Assembly (NCBI RefSeq): GCF_000350225.1
Contig: NW_005178634.1
Coordinates: forward strand, 123,185-187,184
Length of the DNA: 64,000 nucleotides
Reading direction: 5' to 3'
DNA from: Chondrus crispus
Taxonomy: Eukaryota > Rhodophyta > Florideophyceae > Gigartinales > Gigartinaceae
Under the pieces are notes generated by a model that did no database searches, was not told the DNA's origin, and saw only the letters and a list, made by a program, of their open reading frames with translations. Shown here one piece after another: positions 9,233 to 17,955 of the stretch. Each line of letters starts with the position of its first letter. Position 1 is the first letter of the stretch. A program made the translations under genes and the position numbers.

Positions 9233-11044
9233 ATGGGTCTGCGACGTACAGTGTCCGCGCATAAGAGGCGTCCATTGTCATTACAGGCCGGAATTGGAAG
9301 CGCCGAGAAGCGTCGAAGACTAAGACCCTCTCAGACTGAGGCCACACGTTCGAACCCTACTGCGCGGGTACCCCTGTCGAATTCATCTGCGCTTGAGAGC
9401 ACCGAGTTACAGCCTGTTGCACGTTCGAACCCTACCTTGCACCCGCCCCGATCGAATTCATCCGCGCTTGAGAGCACTGAGTTGCAGCGATCCATAGTGG
9501 CAATGCACAAGAGGTTGGCAGAAGAGCTGGCCAGCTGCAATGCCACAGTATCGGACCTAGTGAAAAGCAATGCCAATACGGCGTCCAGTTTAGAGGAGAT
9601 CAAACTCCTCATTCTTCAAAGCTCTGCAAGTAGTTCGCGAATACCATCTCGATCAAGGGTGCAGGGAGGGTCTCGGAAAGGTGCAACTAAGAACCTGGAA
9701 AAGGACGTTCTCAAAGACAACCCCACAGTTATTATCGAAATCAATGCGGCAGTGAACGCGGATACCGTGTCAAGATCGCTTGCACAGACTCTATCTTCGT
9801 TTATGGATGTCTATCACAATAACCAGGATGACCCCCGGATGACATCGCGTGTCGTCAGCGTCCTCTTGTTCGGGCTCAAACATAACAAATCTCGTTCAGA
9901 ATTCAAACACGGACTGGGCAAAAAGCATGCAAGTTTTCGCTTCAGTACAGCCAAACGTGCGGTGATGAACGCAAGAAATCTCTCCGACGAAAGTATACGA
10001 GCATATGCGGCAGAATTTACAACAACCAAAGCCTTTATTGATAGGGATGCTGACCGCAATGGAATTGATGTTTATGTTTCTACGAAGCCTTCTTGGCTGC
10101 AACCAGGTGTTTTGGACAAGCAAACGCTGCACACCGCGCGAATGCATCACGAGTGCGTGAAGGCCGAGTTACCTCCGGATCCCTCCTGCCCGACTAGGCG
10201 CAAACATCTGTTCATATGCAAGAGGATCGTCACTATTATTAACGACTGTTTGAGAATCTCTCGGGATCGCTCAAAGGTCAAAATGTTCGAGAGCGGCCTC
10301 TTTCTACTGGTTAACTGGAGTGAATATGACTCTTTCCATCGCTCTCACTCGTCACCCACCTTTCGATTTTTGCACAGTGATGCGGAATCCGTCCCCGCTT
10401 CCGAGATCCCTGACACTACTGTAGGGTGGGATACACACACATCCGTCACCAATCGGAAGCTTCTGGCTGCTCTTATATCGGAAAGCAAAGACCTGGTGAT
10501 ACAGGCGACTTATCAGGTCACCGTCACTGGTGGTTCGAACGGCGAAAACCGTGTCACAGAGATCAAGCGCAACATTAACATCTTGCGAATTGCTCTGCGC
10601 TTCGTCTGCGCCTATTGCCATTGTGGTGAGGAAATGACTCTTGGATCACATGCGTCAATGCTTCGAACAATCTATCGGATTGCTCGGTTTCTGAGGCAAT
10701 TGTTCTCTGTTCGGGCGAACTACAATCCTTCAAGTACAACGGCAACGCATGATGAGGCAACAGCTGTCAGTGGTGACGTGACAAGTGAGAGGAGCCAATC
10801 TTTGATACCCGAAATCACGCTGCGAGAGATGCTACCGGGTAGATCGGAGAAAGAGAAGGTTATCAGTGGGGTGTTGAAAATCTCCAAAGAGACATTCGCC
10901 AGATTAAACATTTCTGCACCGCAAGACATTGACAGCAGCGAAAGCGCTGTGCTAAGCGGCACCAATGAGTGGAGACATCAAACAGAAGATTTGGAAGATG
11001 ATTTCGACAGTGACGATGATGATATGGCGGGAATGCTAGACTAA
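9233..11044 (+). CDS. Hypothetical protein, 603-604 residues
   Basis: Uninterrupted frame from the first ATG at 9233. I do not recognise the family. The N-terminal 70 residues are rich in Arg, Ser and Pro with Lys-Arg-Arg-Arg near residue 28, a possible nuclear signal. Two adjacent imperfect repeats end in the same 12 residues, Asn-Ser-Ser-Ala-Leu-Glu-Ser-Thr-Glu-Leu-Gln, at about residues 52-83. A helical, possibly coiled-coil stretch follows (about 85-130). The middle (about 165-500) looks globular with Cys and His residues. The C-terminus is strongly acidic (Asp run). This layout fits a DNA- or chromatin-associated protein, or a protein carried by a transposon; neither is shown. It is the only long intact ORF among broken neighbours. 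Confidence 0.5.
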   Translation: MGLRRTVSAHKRRPLSLQAGIGSAEKRRRLRPSQTEATRSNPTARVPLSNSSALESTELQPVARSNPTLHPPRSNSSALESTELQRSIVAMHKRLAEELASCNATVSDLVKSNANTASSLEEIKLLILQSSASSSRIPSRSRVQGGSRKGATKNLEKDVLKDNPTVIIEINAAVNADTVSRSLAQTLSSFMDVYHNNQDDPRMTSRVVSVLLFGLKHNKSRSEFKHGLGKKHASFRFSTAKRAVMNARNLSDESIRAYAAEFTTTKAFIDRDADRNGIDVYVSTKPSWLQPGVLDKQTLHTARMHHECVKAELPPDPSCPTRRKHLFICKRIVTIINDCLRISRDRSKVKMFESGLFLLVNWSEYDSFHRSHSSPTFRFLHSDAESVPASEIPDTTVGWDTHTSVTNRKLLAALISESKDLVIQATYQVTVTGGSNGENRVTEIKRNINILRIALRFVCAYCHCGEEMTLGSHASMLRTIYRIARFLRQLFSVRANYNPSSTTATHDEATAVSGDVTSERSQSLIPEITLREMLPGRSEKEKVISGVLKISKETFARLNISAPQDIDSSESAVLSGTNEWRHQTEDLEDDFDSDDDDMAGMLD

Positions 11045-11240
11045 CATTTCTGCCCTGATAGGTTACGTAAAGTTCGGATTTGCACGACCAGTGTCAAGAC
11101 GGGTTCAGCAGTACGCGCTAAGCTGCATGCCAACAATCGCACGCCTTCACTATCAGAAGCTGCAGTATTAGAGCAGGTGAAAAAGTCGGAGCTCGTTCTA
11201 GTGGAGGACATCACTCGGGAAAATCGCATGAGGGGTGCGA

Positions 11241-12163
11241 TCAGCATTCGAAAAAATCATTTCGGCTGCTCATGTCGGCAAGAGTGAACAGGGCGGAACC
11301 GATATAGTTTATCCTACCTCCATATTCACCCAATGAATGAACGAATTGCACCACCATGTATCCCCCAACTTTTTCCGAGCAGCATCTCACTCGTTCAAAC
11401 CGAAGAGCATGTCCAAGCATGACCCATTCTTCGGTCTTAACAGTCTCCCTAACCCGGATCTCCGCCTCCTCCAGCTTAGACGGGTCCAACACGACCTCGC
11501 TAAGCACCCTGAAAGCAAAGTCCGTGACGCTATGAAAGTCGTCCGGGCATCCCTTGACGCCGCGCATGGCGTCCTTCGTGACAGCGGCGTGGTTGCGGCA
11601 GATGGCATTGGCGGCCTGCTTACGGTGTTGGGCGCCCTCATGGCCATCGTTGAGCACGTGCTTGCTGCGGGCCGTCTCGACGGCCAGCGACACCGGGCTC
11701 CGCGTGCGCAGGAAGGACACCGGACCGATCTGCGGCGGCAGGGCGCCGATGTGGGTTCAGTCGTCGCTCTGCAGGTACGTGGCGAGCTCCCAGGCGTCCC
11801 GCGCGGCAAACCAGCGGCGTAGGTTCGGGCGGCCGTCGGCTAGCTCCAGGTTGCGCCAGAACTTGAGAGAGGAGCGCGCGCGCTCGAAGATCGTGGCTGG
11901 GGAGGAAGGGGTGTTAGGATCAGGCGGGCATTGTTTGGAGAAGCAAAAAAAGCGAGGACAAAGGTGATGAAGACTTACAGAGATGTCGACGAACGAGGGC
12001 TCTGGGCTCGGGTAAAAGAAGGAGCCCTCAAAGTCGCCGAGGCAGGTCTCGATGAGATCGAGGGTGTGGTTGACCGGTTCCAGGCCTCTCCCGGGGCTAG
12101 ACATGGCGCCTCGCAGGGCGCCGAGCCACGAGCCGGTGAAGACGCGCTCGAGTAGCTTGATAC
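11241..12163 (-). pseudogene. GST C-terminal-domain protein, interrupted, with one intron
   Basis: Minus-strand coding resembles the helical C-terminal domain of algal and plant glutathione S-transferase-like proteins: Glu-Thr-Cys-Leu-Gly-Asp-Phe-Glu, then Phe-Val-Asp-Ile, then a block with Leu-Lys-Phe-Trp-Arg-Asn, Arg-Pro-Asn-Leu-Arg-Arg-Trp-Phe and the tail Thr-His-Ile-Gly-Ala-Leu-Pro-Pro-Gln-Ile-Gly. An intron (11897-11978) splits it. Two lesions are visible: an in-frame TGA at 11757-11759, after which the family tail continues in the same frame, and a one-base discrepancy at the splice donor. The N-terminal thioredoxin-fold half is absent; upstream is a different gene. The open frame runs on to 11241, beyond the usual family end. 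It is probably a decayed, 5'-truncated copy. Confidence 0.55.
11897..11978 (-). other. Spliceosomal intron, 82 nt
   Basis: On the minus strand the donor is CT|GTAAGT and the acceptor is TCCTCCCCAG|CC, with a pyrimidine-rich 3' part. It separates two blocks of the GST-like protein. The length leaves the two exons one base out of phase, as if a G had been lost at the donor. Confidence 0.6.
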
Positions 12164-12257
12164 CCTCTCCAGAAGAGCGCGACTTCTATGCAGCCTTGCA
12201 TGACCGCACCAGGACCCAGTTTGATACATCTGTCAGAGAAGGCAAAGTCATGAAGAA

Positions 12258-13091
12258 CTACGCATCTATTCTTGAATTGCTGCTCAGGTTGACACCTCTC
12301 CCTCCCGCCATTACCGCCGTTGGGAAGTGCCCAACCCCCAGAGCCATCCCCGCATCCCCATTCGAATTCACCTCAGAGAGCGCTTCATTCAGGGCCGCCG
12401 CCGCGCGTCGCCCATCACCGAAAAAGTTGAGCGGGCGGTGAAGCGGTTTCTCTAGCGTGCAATCAAGCGCAAACACATCAGCAGCCTCGCGGTTCTCCCT
12501 GAACCTAGTCATCTGGACTGGTTCGTTCGTAGCAGCGCATGTATCCACGTACGGGTTTTGCTGCACAGAGGTACCAAACGTGTCGTGATTCCCATGGACG
12601 GTCAGCCAGGGCACGGACTTGTTCACCTGGGCGGCGTACTCCTTCAGCCATCCCCATTCGGTGGCGAGCTGCGCGCTGCGGCCACCGAATGGATAACGAC
12701 GCGAGGCGACGGCGTTGACGAGATCGCCAGAGACGAGCACGGCGCTGGCTAAAGGCGCCCAGCGCGGGAGGATGTCGTTCTGGAAGCGGCGCAAGTTGCG
12801 CTTGGCGGAGCCGTCGTCTATGTCGTTGACGTGCAGATCGGAGATGTGTAGTAGCACAGTGACAGGGGGCCTCGCGGCGGGGGTGTGAGAAGGGGGGATT
12901 TTGCAGAAGGGATTGACGGAGAGATGGGCGTAGCGATGGCCGCCATACTCCAGGAGGAGGGCCAGAAATATTATGAGGAAGATGCATTTGGGGATGCTGA
13001 GGATGGCGGCGGCGCGAAGCTCGCGGTTGAGAATGGTTCGCGGAGCGTGCGTAATTGCGGGCAGTGTCTTGAGTGAATTGGCTTGGCGCAA
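12258..13091 (-). CDS. TMEM62-like calcineurin-type phosphoesterase, truncated
   Basis: Metallophosphoesterase domain with the metal-binding signatures in order: Ile-Ser-Asp-Leu-His-Val (motif Asp-x-His), Val-Ser-Gly-Asp-Leu-Val (motif Gly-Asp), and Val-His-Gly-Asn-His-Asp-Thr-Phe (motif Gly-Asn-His-Asp). A hydrophobic helix near residues 35-48 would anchor the domain to a membrane. The layout, a membrane anchor followed by this domain, fits the TMEM62 family; the biochemical role of TMEM62 is not well known. The family's C-terminal metal ligand (Gly-His-x-His) and its C-terminal membrane helices are missing; the frame ends at 12258 and GST-like sequence follows on the same strand within 100 bases. 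There is no in-frame ATG near the start, so the first residues are uncertain and a 5' exon may exist. Confidence 0.6.
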   Translation of the reverse strand: MRQANSLKTLPAITHAPRTILNRELRAAAILSIPKCIFLIIFLALLLEYGGHRYAHLSVNPFCKIPPSHTPAARPPVTVLLHISDLHVNDIDDGSAKRNLRRFQNDILPRWAPLASAVLVSGDLVNAVASRRYPFGGRSAQLATEWGWLKEYAAQVNKSVPWLTVHGNHDTFGTSVQQNPYVDTCAATNEPVQMTRFRENREAADVFALDCTLEKPLHRPLNFFGDGRRAAAALNEALSEVNSNGDAGMALGVGHFPTAVMAGGRGVNLSSNSRIDA

Positions 13092-13731
13092 GGCATCTTT
13101 CAGACGGACGCACAGGCCGTCGTGCTCGTCTTGTTGGTGTGCTCATCCATAACTTTGTTTGTGCTGTCGTGCGAGGCAACTTATCTTACGTGATACAGTA
13201 TCTCCACTGCCATGTGATCAATCATAATAATAAAATTCTTAGTGCCCAGCAACCACTCTTTGGCTTTGAAAACCAATGACAGCGTGTTCACAGTGATTGC
13301 ATTGTAGCATGTAGACGTACTCCCTTGCCACAACAGTAATAGTCCAAATGGGCTTAGTACTTGGGACACCGAGGCGTCTCTAAATAAATCGTTTCATTTC
13401 GACAGCGGGCTCGAGGCGATTCCAACCCTCAGGTTGCATGTTTTGAGTGTGGCCTCGTACTAAGTCTACGTTACTACAAGAGTCTCGCCTCCACCCAAGT
13501 TTGTAGAGAGACCAACGAACTCGTCCCTACACACCTGCGCGACCTCCCGCTCAGAATCAAACATTGGCTTGTTGGTACAAACCCCCTACCGTGCAGTACT
13601 AGCCACGACGAAAAACAGCTTAAACTCAATAGCCGCGGAGCAAATTCACACATTTACCACCAAAACTGAATCCAACTCGAGCCAGGGCGAGCAACGAGTG
13701 GCAACTTTAAAAACCGCACACCACCCCCGCT
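13092..13731. other. Intergenic, no gene recognised
   Basis: AT-richer at 13180-13380. Only short open frames are present. It lies between the 5' end of the phosphoesterase gene and the 3' end of the SHMT fragment, both on the minus strand. Confidence 0.5.
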
Positions 13732-13909
13732 CTACGCGGCCTCGGGATCAACGCCCGGCATACTAAACTTGGACGCAAACTCTTCGACCTCCTCTCTCAG
13801 CTGTTCCAGCTCCTGGTTCCCTTCGAGCGCCGGCTCAAAGTCGACGAGCTTCTTCCCGGTGACCTTCTGAATCTCCAGGCCAATATCTAAGCCGTGCCTC
13901 AGAAAGCGC
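13732..13909 (-). pseudogene. SHMT: Serine hydroxymethyltransferase, last 59 codons
   Basis: SHMT is the PLP enzyme that interconverts serine and glycine and feeds one-carbon folate metabolism. The minus strand reads the family C-terminus: Phe-Leu-Arg-His-Gly-Leu-Asp-Ile-Gly-Leu-Glu-Ile-Gln, Gly-Lys-Lys-Leu-Val-Asp-Phe, Leu-Arg-Glu-Glu-Val-Glu-Glu-Phe-Ala, Met-Pro-Gly, then a TAG stop (13732-13734). The coding sequence ends abruptly at 13909, exactly where a palindrome begins to fold back on it. Everything upstream (the catalytic domain, about 400 residues) is missing. Confidence 0.8.
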
Positions 13910-13947
13910 ACCTAGGTGGCGCGCTTTCTGAGGCGCGGCTTAGATAT
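13883..13947. repeat. Near-loopless palindrome, 27-bp arms, at SHMT breakpoint
   Basis: The left arm 13883-13909 is SHMT coding sequence; the right arm 13921-13947 is its inverted copy with one mismatch. The centre contains CCTAGG, so pairing continues almost to the axis. Confidence 0.9.
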
Positions 13948-13961
13948 AGCGCCATACGTGA

Positions 13962-15416
13962 CTAGGTGCTCATGTGTGGTTGAACCTTTGTACAAAATAC
14001 GTGCGTCAAGTACTCATCTGTAACCAAATAGCTGACTTCGGACACGGCCTGAAAGCCTCTAATAATGAAGTAGGGGAGCTCAACTTCGAGAGACCCGCAA
14101 ACGTGTTCAGAAACGGATGTAGCTGTACTCCAGAATCGACTGTTCGGGGGAACCATCGGACGCCACCGGAAAGAGAACGTTTTCAACTCCGAGAAAACAG
14201 TCTTTACAGCCTCGTCCTCCGACACCTCGCCCGGTGTGGCTGAAAGCCTTGCCGCGAAAACCTTGCTTACAAGGTCAACTGCTTGAAGTGATGAACATGA
14301 GAGAGGGTGAGTGTACGACATACTTCGAAAATCGAAATCTCGGCTCTTTCGGACAAGGGCATCGACCGTCTCCTTGCGACGAACGTATGGCATACATGTT
14401 CCCACCAGCAGTGCCGCCGCCGAATTCTCATCGGTCTCATCTGCGACATACAGCCCCGTAATGCGAATTGCTTCATGCACGGTTCCTTCTTTTCCTCCTC
14501 CTTTCCTCCGTCGCACAATCTTTCTCATGTCCGCGACAGAGTTTATGCCAATAACTGTGCACAAATCTTTACATGATGAGAAAATTATCTCTGCGAGCTC
14601 GGTGCACGCTGCGAGAGACTGGGTTTCCTGGAACGAGGGCTTGAACTGGGCAGAATCGGACAACGAATGAACAGCGCGGGCCAAGTTCTCATACTCTTCC
14701 AAGGTGCAGTCTACCACTGAACGAATGCTTCCGGTAGAGCTCTCTTAGTAGTGTGTGTCCTGCTCCGTATCCCCTTGTCGCGGTTTGAAGTTTGGTACCG
14801 GCTTCTGGATGAGTACCAATGTTTTCTGTCTCAAAGTATTTAGGAGACGTGCACATTGCCGTTCTGCCGTTGATCCAGACCCGATCCGAGAAAAGAATTG
14901 AAACTGGCCAACAACCATGCGCTCGATTTCTTCAACTCGAGATAAAAGCGTAGCCACTTTCCCCTCCACGCTATACATTCGCAAATTTTGTACCGCCTCC
15001 CCATCACCAACTCCATTTTCGCTCTGGCGATTAAAAATTTCTCCGTCTGTTTCATAGCTCACCTGTCCTGAGCACTCATAATAACGCCACCGCAACTGAG
15101 TGGCGTCATCTTCCACCAAGCGAATATAATCAGGAAGAATCCACACCATCGCTTGTTGTTCATCGAACCCCTCCCTTGCCACGTATTTCAGTTTCCCTTT
15201 CACTCTTCCCTCGACCACTTCCTTAGTTACTAACTCTGCCCGCCACCAGACGGATGCAAGCGTTCTCTCACCTCGCCTTCGTCCTTCCCCTTTGGTTAAT
15301 TCGATGTCCCAGAGGACCTCAATTAGTATCCCAGGTACCAGAGACTGCATTTCGGTACAGTAGTCTGAGCCTTGGGAAAGGCTTCCTGTCACTATGAATT
15401 CGTCATGAAAAAGCAC
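13962..15416 (-). CDS. Hypothetical protein, one in-frame stop
   Basis: Two open frames on the minus strand, 14745-15416 (223 codons) and 13962-14717 (251 codons), lie in the same frame and are separated only by a TAA at 14745-14747 and nine codons. Together they would be a protein of about 480 residues, or they are two adjacent genes. I do not recognise either part. The first has a compact, aromatic-rich N-terminal domain (several Trp and Tyr) and a helical segment with Leu/Glu heptads; the second is mixed alpha/beta with a Lys/Arg/Gly linker near its residue 70. The 3' end lies 15 bases from the palindrome at the SHMT breakpoint. Confidence 0.4.
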
Positions 15417-15579
15417 GCTCGTCTTTTTTTACACGTGGCAGGCAAGACCCCCAAGTTTTGTTTCCCGAAGTCACCAAAGGACAAACGGGGCTTCGTCCCG
15501 TCCTTTCTCTCGGCAACCAGATTCCGAAGTGGTGCGCAACCCTGCCGACTTACCCCAAATACCACGCACATCCCCCGCC
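15417..15579. other. Intergenic between divergent genes
   Basis: About 160 bases, probably the shared upstream region of the minus-strand hypothetical gene and the plus-strand ARP5-like gene. A run of T (15425-15431) is the only feature. Confidence 0.4.
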
Positions 15580-16860
15580 ATGGTCGAGCAAAAAGAGGTC
15601 ATCCGCCCACCCCCTGATGTGTATCTGATCGACCCTCCTCCACCCCCCTTCACCGTCCCCTCTGCCTACCGCGCCCCGCGCCCCGCCCTCTCATCTCAAC
15701 TCGCAAGACTTCATCTTCGATCTCGGGTCGTCCACATTGTGGCCGCCTTCTCAGGCTCCTCCATGCCAATCTTACAAACCCCACCGTATGTCGCCCGCAT
15801 GCGCCATGCTATGATGCCGAGTGGAACAAAATTAGAGAGGAACCAGATAACTTTGACGAAGTGTCAAAGACAGTCAAGGTGGAAACTGGGGAGGCGAGTG
15901 ATGAGCCGGCGACGAGCGCGGAGGAGCAGGCGAGAATTGATAATGGGAGGAGGTTGAAGAAGTTAATGCAGGATAAAAAGAATTCAAGAGCCGTCGGAAG
16001 GGATAAGGATGTGTCGGGGACAGAGGCAGAGCCGGTAAACACGGTGGAAGATGTCAAGAGCCGGCGGAAGGTATAAGGATGTGTCGGGGACAGAGGCAGA
16101 GCCAGTGGATACATCGTATACACTGGAGGAGGTTGTGTATTGAAGATATGAGGGATATAGATGAGGACAAGTACTACATTTCCATGTGCGTCGGACAGTG
16201 GGAATCGTCGACAGCGCTGAACCAAGAGATCGACAAGCGGCAGCTGCTCGTGGATGACGAACGTGCCAAATTGAGCGCGGGAAAGGCAAGGGCAGCGGAG
16301 GTGGCGTGGTGGAAGCGCGTACGAGCAGACGAGCTTCTGTCGATGTCAGAGCTGAGCGCGCCGTAACTCAAGCAAAAGCGGCACGAGCGCGCGCTTTGCG
16401 GGGCTATGGAAGCACGGTTACGGGGGAAAGGGTCAAGCTCGCGGCGAAGGCGGAAGCGTAGAGGAAGGCTGAGGATATAGAGAAGATGCGCATGGAGAGG
16501 CCACAAGAGTATCTGACCGAACTGCGAACGGAGCGAGATGAGCTAGCTGAGCGTTTAAATCGAAAGGACGCCGCGCGCGAAGCGAGGTGGGATCGGCGGT
16601 GGCAGGCTGCAAGGGAACGAATGAGGTTGTTGGCACAACAAGCAGGAAGCAATGCAGGTTTCGACGAAGACCCAGGGCGAGGGAACTCAAAGGGGCGCGA
16701 GAGAGGAAGTGGGAAGGGAAGAAGGAGGGGCCAGGGGAGGGGACGAGGGAGAGGGCGTGGGAAGAAAAATGTGGAGGAGGACACGTTTGGGGTGGACGAT
16801 GCGGACTGGGATGTGTACAGATCAATGAAGGTTGGAAACGATGGGACGGATTCTGAAGAC
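15580..16860 (+). pseudogene. ARP5-like (actin-related, INO80 complex) gene, rearranged
   Basis: From the ATG at 15580 the plus strand reads a Pro-rich leader, then in another frame an actin-fold-like start (Phe-Ile-Phe-Asp-Leu-Gly-Ser-Ser-Thr-Leu) and Ser-Met-Pro-Ile-Leu-Gln-Thr-Pro-Pro-Tyr-Val. Long charged helices follow (15861-16366). The part from about 16490 has the order seen in the ARP5-specific insert: Tyr-Leu-x-x-Leu-Arg-x-Glu-Arg-Asp-Glu-Leu-Ala-Glu-Arg, an Arg/Gly-rich stretch, then Asp-Thr-Phe-Gly-Val-Asp-Asp-Ala-Asp-Trp-Asp-Val-Tyr. ARP5 is a subunit of the INO80 chromatin remodeller. The central actin fold expected between the two parts is missing and the coding changes frame several times, so this is a decayed or rearranged copy. 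The family call rests mainly on the last motif. Confidence 0.4.
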
Positions 16861-17340
16861 AACTCTGGAGAAGAGCGTGTTCGTTTGAAATCTGTGCGTA
16901 CTGAGATTATGATTGAGTGTCTCGTTAAACCTGTCAGGAAGTACCGCTTCTACGAGGTTATCACTGAGGATGGAATTGCTGGTTTCACGGAGAAGCTTTT
17001 CGACATCGGCGTGAATAGCACGCATCTCGCTGTCGTGGTAGTGATGTTTGGCAAATATGAAGTAGTATAGCGTGAAGAAACCGAGAAGAAGAAAACACAT
17101 TCGATACATGGTGAGTAATTGCTGCCAAGCTCCGAGCCGTGAGCGAGCCTGTGTGGGGTTTGTTGGTCGCCATCCTGCATGAAACGATCGAGAGGATTTC
17201 CTCTCCCGCTCAGATGTAGAATTCAGCCGTGGGAGGCGCAGTGAGTGGGAGTCATGGAGGCCAGATAATGTTGCAGATGGGTGCAGGTTACGAGCGGTAG
17301 TGCGATATTGTGTCGGGAGATCGGAAATGTCGAACGACAT
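16822..17340 (-). CDS. Possible type II membrane protein, N-terminal part
   Basis: Frame of 172 codons from an ATG at 17340. One strong hydrophobic helix at about residues 80-98 is preceded by basic residues, which is the layout of a signal anchor, and a luminal part follows with a possible N-glycosylation site Asn-Glu-Thr. It overlaps the end of the ARP5-like region on the other strand, so the two probably meet at a junction near 16860. No family recognised. Confidence 0.3.
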   Translation of the reverse strand: MSFDISDLPTQYRTTARNLHPSATLSGLHDSHSLRLPRLNSTSERERKSSRSFHAGWRPTNPTQARSRLGAWQQLLTMYRMCFLLLGFFTLYYFIFAKHHYHDSEMRAIHADVEKLLRETSNSILSDNLVEAVLPDRFNETLNHNLSTHRFQTNTLFSRVVFRIRPIVSNLH

Positions 17341-17712
17341 CGGAGAGTGGAACTTATGTGTGCTACGTGTTTTAATTGGCTGTCTCTACAATGACTTCAT
17401 TCATCTATTTTTAATTGGGCCCTCGTCATCTGCCCGTGCCGCACGTCGCACGGGCCGTGCGGCGCGCGAATGATCACAAGTGGCTCCTTGGAAAACTCCC
17501 TATCGCTTGCGGCTCGTCGCGCTGAAGAGCTACACCGAGCTCGGTGTTAAGGAAGTCGGGCTGCCGCGTGCAAGCGTGGTTGTGCGAATTACTGGTGTGT
17601 GCGTTGTACGCATCTTCGGTGCGCATGTAGCGATGCTGGCCTGCTCCGCCTCAACACGGAGCTGCGACTCTGCTTCCTTCTCCGCTTTTTTTCTTCTGTT
17701 CCGAGCAGCTTT
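17341..17712. other. Intergenic, no gene recognised
   Basis: Only short overlapping frames on both strands. A GC-rich stretch lies at 17420-17470 (TGCCGCACG and CCGTGCGGC words). Confidence 0.4.
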
Positions 17713-17940
17713 TTATTCTGTTCCACCCCCCAATCTCCGGGCGACTTCATTGCCTTCGGGTAATTGGGGATTAGCGTTGTCCGCCGGTTCTGCTTCTTCC
17801 TCTTCGACAACGCTCTCCAGTCTCTCAAGCGCCTGCGCTTCGACTAGTCGCTTTGCAATCTCGCGATGGTCATCACTGGCGACTCCTTGCTCATCCGGAA
17901 CTACGGCCGCTCCGATTTTCAACGCAGCGATAAGTCAGGG
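17713..17940 (-). CDS. Small acidic ORF, unrecognised
   Basis: About 70 codons, rich in Glu, Ala and Val with a Glu run in the middle. It has no recognisable domain and could be a remnant. Confidence is low because the opposite strand is also open. Confidence 0.2.
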
Positions 17941-17955
17941 AACACATGCGGAGAA

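Noticed and set aside
11337-11967. Plus-strand frames over the GST-like gene
   Set aside because: They are shadows of the minus-strand gene; only the minus strand gives family motifs and splice sites.
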